Of a stretch of DNA of 64,000 bases, positions 56,571-64,000 are shown in pieces. The position numbers and the translations under genes are program-made. Source of the DNA: Lumbricus terrestris (taxonomy: Eukaryota > Annelida > Clitellata > Crassiclitellata > Lumbricidae); the NCBI GenBank assembly GCA_949752735.1, contig OX457039.1, forward strand, positions 42,704,699 to 42,768,698. Reading direction: 5' to 3'. The first letter of the stretch is position 1, and each line of letters starts with the position of its first letter. The notes beneath the pieces were generated by a model. That model had not been told where the DNA came from. It did no database searches and was given only the letters and a program-made list of their open reading frames with translations.

Positions 56571-56894
56571 GGGGCGGATCCAGGGGGAGAATCCGGCCAT
56601 GGCCCCCTTTAGAAATTTCTTTATTTTTGACCAGCTATTCTGACTCGGAAAGTGGACGTCCCCCTCATGAGTAGTTCCCTAGGAGCACGAGGTCCGTATG
56701 CGAGGTCCGTACGACAAAAAAGGTCATCAACTATTTTGGCGGATAAAATGGTATAATTTTCTTGGGAATTCGAGACAAATGACTTTTGAAAGTTCATCAG
56801 ATTTTTCGGCGACCAAGACGAAAAATTGTCCCTGTCCCAAGACCGAAAATTTTGCCCATCCCCCTTCCAAAATTTCTGTATCCGCCCTTGGTAT
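56571..56894. mobile_element. hAT-like MITE, same family as 39330
   Basis: It starts GGGGCGGATCCAGGGGG and ends, inverted, with AAGGGCGGATACAG. The 8-mer ACGTCTCA flanks both sides (56563-56570 and 56895-56902). It shares AAAAAAGGTCATCAACT, TTTTCGGCGAC, CCCTGTCCCA and AAAATTTCTGTATCCGCCCT with 39330-39798. The exact end point is uncertain by a few bases. Confidence 0.8.
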
Positions 56895-56963
56895 ACGTCT
56901 CAAATATTTATCATGCTCTGCTTGCAAGATAACTTAACAAAACAATAGATCTATGGGAATAGT

Positions 56964-57195
56964 GGGACGCGGTGCATGGTGTATAGCGGTAAGTTCGTCG
57001 CCTTGTGACCGATGGATCGCAGGTTCGAATCTACCTCAAGCCATGGCCTGTGTAGCAACCTTGGACAAGTTGCTAACCCACAATTGTCTGTGAGGAAGGC
57101 AACGGGAAACCAACTCACTAATCTCATTCCCATGCAGGGGCGTAAAAGTAAATGAACCTGCCCTCGGCTGCAGAGAATTCATCGTCATCTATAGG
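56964..57195 (+). mobile_element. tRNA-derived SINE, family B
   Basis: Head: GGGACGCGGTGCATGGTGTA, TAGCGGTAAG and a B box AGGTTCGAATC at 57021-57031. Body: GGCAACGGGAAACCAACTC, ACTAATCTCATTCCC and GAACCTGCCCTCGGC, ending in a short ATCGTCATC run. Matches 18575-18741 throughout and 30932-31210 in its body. Confidence 0.88.
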
Positions 57196-57420
57196 AAAAT
57201 AAGTAACTTCATGATAACTGATTATTTTATAATTAACCTATATTTGTGTATGAAAGGTTATGCCGAGTAGTCTTCGGAGAAACTAATCTGTAGCTTTCTA
57301 AGAAATAAGTCGCTAACTAATTAATAAGTTATACATGCCTGTCTGTCTGCTTGTATGTCTGTCTGCCTGTCTGGCTGTGTGCCTGTCTGTGTGTCTGTGC
57401 GTTTGAGTTCGTGTTAATTT

Positions 57421-57426
57421 TTTATT
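57421..57426 (-). terminator. Candidate polyadenylation signal of the homeobox exon
   Basis: TTTATT on the plus strand reads AATAAA on the minus strand, starting only three bases after the stop codon. This is unusually close, so it may be chance if the exon is actually spliced at the GTAGGT just before the stop. Confidence 0.35.
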
Positions 57427-57428
57427 GT

Positions 57429-57809
57429 TCAGGTACCTACCAGATTGAGATTGTAGTCCATGGCCATTGGAATGCGTGACACTTGTTGCGAATGCGACGT
57501 CATTCCAGGCGTCATCCCAGGCGTCATTCCGGACGTCATGTTGTTTGGAGGCTGCGCTGGTGTCATTCCACCGATTGACCCCATTCCAGAGAACTGGGCA
57601 ACGGAAGAACAGTTGGGGATCATCTGGGAATAGCAGCCCATCGGATTCATTGAATTGGGTACGGGGTAGTGTGGGTATCCGCGGTGGTTCGACGATGGGT
57701 AGAGGTTGCGCATCATGCCGTTGCACGTCGGGAGGACGGCAGGCGACAGGGACTTGACGAGCTGCTTCTCCTGCTTCCGGTACTTGGCCCTGCGGTTCTG
57801 GAACCAGAC
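57429..57809 (-). CDS. Prop-like paired-class homeobox gene, 3' coding exon
   Basis: After the acceptor TTTCTCCAG the exon opens with VWFQNRRAKYRKQEKQL, the end of homeodomain helix 3. The split between homeodomain residues 46 and 47 is the usual intron position in paired-class genes. The next stretch, SLSPAVLPTCNGMMRNLYPS and YPHYPVPNSMNPMGCY, resembles Prop (Prophet of Pit-1/unc-42) proteins, and the tail has a repeated GMTPGMTPGMT. The stop is at 57431-57429 (DYNLNLVGT, 126 codons in the exon). Upstream homeodomain exons are not in the window and probably lie beyond 64000. As a family these are neural or neuroendocrine transcription factors. A good donor, GTAGGT, sits inside the last codons (about 57442), so a further 3' exon is possible. 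Prop is favoured over Prrx, Shox and Phox2; medium-high confidence. Confidence 0.88.
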   Translation of the reverse strand, partial: VWFQNRRAKYRKQEKQLVKSLSPAVLPTCNGMMRNLYPSSNHRGYPHYPVPNSMNPMGCYSQMIPNCSSVAQFSGMGSIGGMTPAQPPNNMTSGMTPGMTPGMTSHSQQVSRIPMAMDYNLNLVGT

Positions 57810-58198
57810 CTGGAGAAAGAACACAACTGTTTCGTATAGTGATGCATGGTTTAAGAGAGGCATTGTCAATACTTGCCATGGGTATACCCGCTTCTCTAAA
57901 TCAGGGTATTTCCTTGCAATGCCTTAAGCTGCTTGATCTTGATGCCATGCAGTTACATGGACAACAATTATTATCGATGCATAACATTGCATATGTATAG
58001 CATTGTATACTGTATACACGGCTTCTCTTACTCATCGAAGATAACGGAAAATAATTATGTCTCATGCATCTTCAATGTTTCTTATAAACTTCTTAACCAA
58101 ACAAAATTGGAATTTAGAGCGCTCCGCTTCACAGAAAATCTGTGTCATTGCACTCATTCTTATTTGCACTTTTGGATCTGTTAGTGGGGGAAGGGGAG
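57810..58198. other. Intron of the homeobox gene, no feature recognised
   Basis: Nothing recognised apart from the acceptor region at 57810-57825. Confidence 0.5.
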
Positions 58199-58459
58199 CA
58201 GTGGCGTAGCCAGGAATTTATTATGGGGAGTTTGGGGGTTTTATGGCCTGGCCGGATGCCCTTTCTGACACCAAACCAACAGTATTACAGTAAATGAAAA
58301 GGGAATAAAGTAAGAAAGGGAATAAAGTAAGAAAAACAATTGTTACTATACAAGCAATTGTTTTGTTTTTCTTATTTAAGTGGATAAATAACCTTTAAAA
58401 TTTGTTCCCTCTGAGCCAATGGGGTTTTAACCCCCGAACCCCCCTTGGCTACGCCACTG
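58199..58459. mobile_element. MITE with CAGTGGCGTAGCCA ends
   Basis: Inverted termini CAGTGGCGTAGCCAGG and CAGTGGCGTAGCCAAG (right, inverted) enclose 261 bases, with an internal repeat of AAGGGAATAAAGTAAGAAA. The flanks are G-rich on both sides, so a duplication cannot be read cleanly. These ends recur in hAT-type MITEs of many animals. Confidence 0.8.
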
Positions 58460-59075
58460 GGGGGAGGGTGATGTATTGTCTGACATGCATAAGCATTGAT
58501 ATTTGCATGCAAATAAATAAATTGCCCAATATAAATAAGTCAATTGTTCTATCAAACTTCCACGGTTTAACATAAATTATATACGCTATGCCGTGGCGGA
58601 CCCATTCTTCAAAATAAGTTGTCTGACAACGTATAGACCTATAGGCCTACAATAATTTTTTATAGGCATAAGCTATAAGCTCTTTAACTTGTTCCCTTTT
58701 TGCCTCCTTATTTCAACTGATTAAATGTCATATTTTCGATCGTGGTTTCACTTTTGCAGCCTTTTCAGGTATATGCATTTTGTGTCTCGACAGCAAGATG
58801 GAACAGCAGCTTGCATGGCGTTATTTTATGTAACAGCGATGGGAATTTGGAAAGACAACATGATCATGCACGATGGTTGGGTCGCGTATAAAATTTCAGC
58901 TTTGGAAAATTCGATTATGTCCTTTCAGAAGTGCGTCGATCTCGTGAGGATCGGTCGACTGCAGTGGAAGGGGGGAAGGGATGGAGGCATCAAACTCACC
59001 CAAAGTCCAGGTGTACTCTGCAGCTGACGTATTATTCGACGTCCAAAATATGGATGGGAGGATCCCGGAGGATAG
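58460..59075. other. Unassigned, no gene recognised
   Basis: No homeodomain or other family motif was found in the open frames here (for example plus 58725-59027). Confidence 0.5.
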
Positions 59076-59260
59076 ACGGATTGATGAATGCATGGAATTC
59101 AGGATGGATTTGTGGATGAATGGATGAGTGTGAGAGTGTGAGGGTGAGTGGACGAATGAGAGGGTGAGTGGGTGGATGGATGAATGGATGGATGAATGGA
59201 TGATCATATGATTGTGCATACGTTGGTGGTCGAAGAATGGATCGATGTGTATATTGATAA
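59076..59260. repeat. GGAT/GAAT/GTGA array
   Basis: Degenerate tetranucleotide array. His/Pro/Ser-rich minus-strand open frames across it (58896-59322) are artefacts. Confidence 0.85.
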
Positions 59261-60040
59261 CTGAATGGACTGACTGCATGCATGCGGGATCGATCAAATA
59301 CATCACTGGATAGATAAATCAACTATAATCAATTGGTTAATGAATATAAATCATAGATGTATAATACTATACAAAGCATGAAAGCATCAAGTTGCATGAG
59401 TGATATGTCATGCAAAAGCCATTCAGTGCATTGTATAAACTGCGACTTGATCGCTCGACATCCAACCAGAATGGCGTTCTTCCATTTTTATTTAGACATA
59501 ATATTATATTATAGACATCTATAGCCAATAATTATATATCTAAATATTGGCTTAAATCCGAGTCACTTTCTGCAGAAGCTTTTTGTTCTTCAAACACGTA
59601 GAACCAGCCGAAGAGAACAGCTTGTGTCTTGCAAGTGGGTGGGACAGAGTGCGAGCGAGTGGAAAGGCGGGCGAGTGATGGGCGGACCGTGTAATATTAA
59701 CAATGCCGGACATTGGCGGTCAAGGGTCGGCCGCCGACAGAATATCCGGAACGGGCGCTGACCGATTATGAAAGGAGGCCGTTTTATATGAGGAGTGGTG
59801 GGTGGGTTGGTACTGCGCATGTGGGGGTGGGGGTCGGTCGTTGATGGATGCCGGATGGTAGTAGCCGACCAACTTCTATGGACGAGAGAAAAACAAAGAG
59901 CAGGTAGTAAAGCGACACATGTCACGGGGGTGTGGATTACCCTCGGGGGTCGGCCGAGTGTGGTCAAGTTGCCCACCCGCGCGAGTCGGAGTGGACGGCG
60001 TCACGCAGGGAACCAGTCTGGCGGAGCAACTGTTCCGCTC
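59261..60040. other. Unassigned with a GC-rich part
   Basis: 59580-60030 is GC-rich with G-run motifs (GTGGGGGTGGGGGTCGG near 59819). It may belong to the regulatory region of the homeobox gene. No exon recognised. Confidence 0.4.
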
Positions 60041-60047
60041 ATCCATT

Positions 60048-60290
60048 CGTACACATCCATCCATCCGTCCATCCATCCATCCATCCATCCATCCATCCAT
60101 TTAGCTAGCAATTGGTCCATCTATCCAAATCCATCCATCCACTCCAATCCATCTATTTATCCGTCCATCCATTCATTCCCATCCATTCACCTTCATCCAT
60201 CCTTTTATATAGGCCTATACCATTCCATAGATACACCATATATCTATTCCTCCATTCAGCGATGATCCATCCATCCATCTATTTTTATGC
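60048..60290. repeat. CCAT tetranucleotide array
   Basis: Pure CCAT units at about 60057-60100, then a degenerate continuation to about 60280. Confidence 0.95.

Positions 60291-60293
<3 letters not shown>

Positions 60294-60326
<33 letters not shown>
60294..60326. repeat. (TA)n microsatellite
   Basis: About 33 bases of alternating T and A. Confidence 0.95.
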
Positions 60327-60328
<2 letters not shown>

Positions 60329-60588
60329 CCATACAGTATACTTAAATTTCATAAACTCAGTTTTTGTACTGATGCACGTATTCGGATATATCTTTAAGGT
60401 ATTGAAATTCGAAAATAACAGGTTGTTGTTATAATTCAAGACAATTGGCTTATGAATGATTTACATGCAGTCATTATTTTGGGTCAGCGACGTATGTGTA
60501 CATATCCTGCATGGCTTGAATTCAAGAGGAGGCAAATCCGGGAACCCCTGCCTGGTCCTTGAGTGAGGGCAAAATTATTGGTCAAGTA

Positions 60589-61673
60589 TACAAGGTGGGC
60601 CATAAAAAGTAACCTCCTACGGGTTTTTGCCCATATCATGGCCAGAAGTAAGAATTTCGAAATGAAATTTTACAGTCTTAAAGACAATAGATTATTCATA
60701 TCTACACATTATGACCCGATTTCATCAAAATATTTCAAACCCAACAAAAGTTACGGCACTTTTAGTGAGGCCACCCGCCTTTTTTGACGATTCAAAAACG
60801 TAATGCAACAAAAAGTGACAAAAAACGATTTTATTAAGTCACATCTCAAATAACTGTTGTGAAATGAACTTAATTTGTTGTTGCTTCACAACTTGTGTTC
60901 AATGTGCCCAACACCAGTGCTAACACTTCTTTTGAGTATCTTTGCAAAGTTCTTGATGCATTCCAAAGGCAAATCTTCCCATATCAACTCCAATGCGCCC
61001 ATCAATTTCCTTACCGCTCTTGGTTTCGGTTGCAGATTGTGATATTTCTTCAGCACAGCTCTCCGCAATTGATTATCAATCCATCGGGTTCAAATCCGGA
61101 AATTTGGGGCCATTGGCTTTCTCAATGAAACCAGAACAATCGAGCCGATCTTCTTTCATTCACGGCAAATCTCTTTATTCCTTTATATAACTCACAGCTC
61201 AACTCTTAATGTTTGCGCTCTCACTGTTTATCGAGTAAACGTTGCTCAATGTATCTCTAGGAGACTAGGATCTTGCTCGAGAGGTGTCTGAATACACATT
61301 TTATCTGTCATTGACACCTTGGCCATTTTCATTTTTTATAGAAATTTGAATTGCATTGCTTTAAAATAGTAATGATAATGATCACCTAGCAATATCAAGG
61401 TTATTTGATAACAATTATTTAAGATGAGACTCAATAAAATCATGTTTTTGTTACTTTTTGTTGCGTTACGTTTTTGAACCGTCAAAAAACGGTTTGCGGC
61501 CTCACTAAAAGTGATATAACTTTTGTTCTGTTTGAAATATTTTGTTAAAACTTGACCATTGTATGTAGATATGAATTGCCTTTAAGACTGCAAAGTTTCA
61601 TTTTAAAATTCTTATGTTTGACCAAGATATGGGCTAAAAACCGTAGGGGGGTTACTTTTATGGCCACCCTGTA
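60589..61673 (-). mobile_element. Degenerate mariner/Tc1-like element
   Basis: Inverted ends: TACAAGGTGGGCCATAAAAA on the left and TACAGGGTGGCCATAAAAGT (minus strand) on the right, with TA on both sides. On the minus strand the transposase remnant shows KANGPKFPDLNPMD (the PDLNPMD motif preceding the last catalytic part of the DDD/DDE domain, about 61127-61085). After a frameshift it shows LELIWEDLPLECIKNFAKIL and STGVGHIEHKL before a stop (61068-60886). GGHIEY-like ends are typical of mariner transposases. The N-terminal half is missing or unreadable. Not functional. Confidence 0.85.
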
Positions 61674-61824
61674 TATAGGGCTATATGCAAACAGGGAGCC
61701 ATGCTATTGCCTCATTCTGACTTCGTGCTATAGCATATAGGCTGCGTCTATATATAGACCTAGAGTGTATATGTATAGTAATACACATATATATGATCTT
61801 GGCGTATCAACACACTCATGTAAG

Positions 61825-61827
<3 letters not shown>

Positions 61828-61857
<30 letters not shown>
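61828..61857. repeat. (TA)n microsatellite
   Basis: About 30 bases of alternating T and A. Confidence 0.95.
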
Positions 61858-61861
<4 letters not shown>

Positions 61862-62067
61862 CCATTATCTTCTGACGGGGTTTTCTTTCTCGATATGCAC
61901 GGGATGCTGGGCCTTGCATGTGTGCAACTGTGCAGGATACATGGATCCTTTATTCGGCCAACTTTCTTCGTCCTGATTCTAGATATTATTTTACGAGACG
62001 ACAGGACACGCAATGCCGAAAGTCTCGCTTTGTCTGCGCCTTTCTCAGTCTCCGTTTCAATCGTTCT

Positions 62068-62122
62068 ATCTGTCTGTTTGTCTGTCTGTCTGTCTGCCTG
62101 TTTGTCTGTCTGCCTGTTTGTC
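62068..62122. repeat. TCTG/TTTG array
   Basis: TGTCTGTTTGTCTGTCTGCC-type units. Confidence 0.9.
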
Positions 62123-62402
62123 GCTGATCACGCCACTCCTATAGACGCTGCATGCTTTCGTTCGTCGTTCGAGGATCTTGATTGAGTTATTAACGACCGA
62201 ACATCATCGCCATAACCAGATATGTTGGAATACCCTCCCCCACTCAACCCATCCCACTCTACCATGCATGCCATTGCTTTCGCAACCCACCCGCAACCAC
62301 AACCACCCATGACACCAAATCTCCATATAACCGATGGAGTCTGCATGCCACACATTATAGTTTTATAAAATTTATACCATATCCCGATAGCAGCAGCAAC
62401 AC

Positions 62403-62770
62403 CTAACTTATTCCAAAATAGCACTAAGCTAGCACCAAACTAATTCCAAAATAACACTAAGCTGACACCAAACTAATTCCAAAATAACACTAAGCTAACA
62501 CCAAACTAATTCCAAAATAACACTAAGCTAACACCAAACTAATTCCAAAATAACACTAAGCTAACACCAATTAAACTAATTCCAAAATAACGCTAAGCTG
62601 ACACCAAACTAATTCCAAAATAAGACTAAGCTAACACCAAACTAATTCCAAAATTACACTAAGCTAACACCAAACTAATTCCAGAGTAACACTAAGCTTA
62701 CACCAAACTAATTCCAAAATAACACTAAGCTAACACCAAACTAATTCAAAAATAACACTAAGCTATAGCA
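62403..62770. repeat. 33-base minisatellite
   Basis: About eleven head-to-tail units: CTAATTCCAAAATAACAC then TAAGCTAACACCAAA. Variants include AGCTGACACC, a 4-base insertion near 62572 and scattered substitutions. Non-coding. Confidence 0.97.
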
Positions 62771-62995
62771 CCAAATGATGACCCCAAACAGGTCAGAGAG
62801 ACTATACCGGCAGTAAGAGGCGCATCATCAATACAAGTAGAAAATTATTTTATGCAGTCTTTCATGTCATGTAGTATTTGTGGGCCATATATTTGCGTGT
62901 AGTCTACATTTTAGACTATTATGCATGTCTACCATTATTTTACGATAAATTATCTTTGTTATTTCAGCGGTGCCTCTTGTACCAAAGTGATTTCA
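62771..62995. other. Short unassigned stretch
   Basis: Between two tandem arrays. Nothing recognised. Confidence 0.4.
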
Positions 62996-62997
62996 TA

Positions 62998-63445
62998 TGT
63001 GAATGAGTGGATGAGTCAATAAATAGGTGAGGAGTGAGTGAGTAAGTGAACGAATGAGTGAATAAGCGAATAGATGAATGAATGAGTGAATGAATGAATG
63101 AGCGAATGAATGAGTGAGTAAGTGAACGAATGAGTGAATAAGCGAATGAATGAAATGAGTGAGTGAATGAATGAATGAGTGAATGAATGAGCGAATGAGT
63201 GAGTGAGTGAATGAGTGAGTGAATGAGTGAATGAATGAGCGAATGAGTGAGTGAATGAGTGAGTGAGTGAGTGAATGAGTGAGTGAATGAATGAGTGAGT
63301 GAGTGAATGAGTGAGTGAATGAGTGAGTGAATGAGTGAATGAATGAATGAGTGAATGAGTGAGTGAGTGAATGAGTGAGTAAATGAGTGAATGAGTGAGT
63401 GAGTGAATGAATGAGTGAATGAATGAGTGAGTGAGTGAGTAAGTT
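62998..63445. repeat. GAGT/GAAT tetranucleotide array
   Basis: About 450 bases made almost wholly of GAGTGAGTGAAT-type units, with GCGAAT and AAGTGAAC variants. Long His/Ser/Thr/Leu open frames in two minus-strand frames are artefacts: any reading frame through this unit stays open. Confidence 0.97.
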
Positions 63446-63546
63446 ATTGCATAGTTTTGTGCACAGATGGCTCTTCTTTGAGGCCATGAATGCCCGTCGT
63501 CATCGACAGAGGGCGTGAATAGTGAATACTCGGTTTTGAAGCAAGC

Positions 63547-63730
63547 ATGTCGGATGACGACATCGGAGCAGTGGATCCTCTCCCTCAATCGTTCGAATCC
63601 TCAAGACTTTGTGAAGAAGTCTCTCGAGACCTAGCGGCTATGGCTATGGCTATGGCGGAGCATGCGTCCAAGGGGAAGGCGCGAATCGCGGTGGGCGTTT
63701 GGGCGAACACCGCTGCCACCGCCAACGCCT

Positions 63731-63764
<34 letters not shown>

Positions 63765-63780
63765 AGCCTGGTCTGATTGA
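63547..63780 (+). other. Short open frame with poly-Ala, doubtful gene
   Basis: A 77-codon frame starts MSDDDIGAVDPLPQSFESS and ends in a run of about 13 alanines encoded by a (GCC)n repeat (63719-63768). The minus strand is also open across it. The area is GC-rich and next to the homeobox gene's likely upstream side, so it may be promoter or first-exon DNA. No homology was recognised. Confidence 0.2.
63719..63768. repeat. (GCC)n trinucleotide repeat
   Basis: About 14 GCC units with small interruptions. Confidence 0.95.
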
Positions 63781-64000
63781 ATTACGAAGCGTCGAGTTAC
63801 GGAAGGCGAGTCAATTTGTCGTGTATTAATCACGGTCAATTAGGGAAGGCATGCACGCCGATGACAGTCGCCAGACGGTCCTGCTGGTCCTCTCCGGCTG
63901 CCATGGCTCCTCTTCGTTCCCCTTCGTTCCCCTTCGTTCCCAGCGGTCTGTGCGTCGTCGGAGCGCCAACGCCATGGCCGCCGACCACACCTGCTCCGTG
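63781..64000. other. GC-rich right edge, no gene recognised
   Basis: A triple CCTTCGTTCC repeat lies at about 63912-63941. Both strands have short open frames only. Confidence 0.4.

Larger units (their letters stand above)
61674..62400. other. Unassigned with microsatellites
   Basis: Holds a (TA)n run at about 61828-61857 and TCTG/TTTG units at about 62068-62122. No gene recognised. Confidence 0.5.

Noticed and set aside
62993..63588. Two overlapping minus-strand open frames of 164 and 190 codons, Ser/His/Thr/Leu-rich
   Set aside because: They translate the GAGT/GAAT tetranucleotide array; every frame through that unit is open. No biased codon use or motif.
63547..63839. Poly-alanine open frames on both strands
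   Set aside because: Driven by a (GCC)n repeat; open in both directions and without recognised homology. Kept only as a doubtful feature on the plus strand.

Overview
This is a gene-poor, repeat-rich stretch of animal nuclear DNA: introns with GT-AG borders, LINEs, tRNA-derived SINEs, many DNA transposons and long microsatellites. Gene content (PP4 regulatory subunit 3, a 4-coumarate-CoA-ligase-like acyl-CoA synthetase, a Prop-type paired-class homeobox exon) and an abundance of the palindrome TAGGCCTA between genes suggest a marine invertebrate deuterostome, most likely an echinoderm. That assignment is inference. There are no prokaryotic features, operons or CRISPR arrays. LAYOUT. 1-6180: a LINE reverse-transcriptase remnant, tetranucleotide arrays, one SINE and unrecognised DNA. 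6360-23689 (minus): coding exons of PPP4R3 (SMEK/falafel). Sixteen exons could be placed and nearly all join in frame to about 830 codons. Only the first few residues and possibly one micro-exon are missing. Its introns hold a Harbinger-like MITE, a foldback element with iterated arms and SINE/LINE fragments. 24418-35748: a transposon cluster upstream of the placed PPP4R3 exons. It holds a 3-kb giant palindrome, a 3.1-kb CACTA-ended transposon carrying a broken gene of an unknown protein family and split by a nested hAT element, and a 2.2-kb element with ~0.5-kb inverted ends related to the palindrome. 37329-49120 (plus): a complete 11-exon acyl-CoA synthetase gene of 528 codons with a peroxisome-type C-terminus and one GC-AG intron; its introns have collected LINE and SINE copies. 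49200-57200: LINE and SINE copies, a GC-rich hAT-like element, a GC-rich island and MITEs. 57429-57809 (minus): the last recognised exon of a Prop-like homeobox gene; its upstream exons are not in the window. 57810-64000: a MITE, a degenerate mariner, minisatellites and tetranucleotide arrays. HOW THINGS FIT TOGETHER. The three genes have unrelated cellular roles: phosphatase targeting, acyl activation, transcription control. The clearest functional link is between repeats: a tRNA-headed SINE and a non-LTR retrotransposon end in the same 3' tail, which fits SINE mobilisation by the LINE. Several DNA transposons have matching ends and exact target-site duplications, so their borders can be given to the base.
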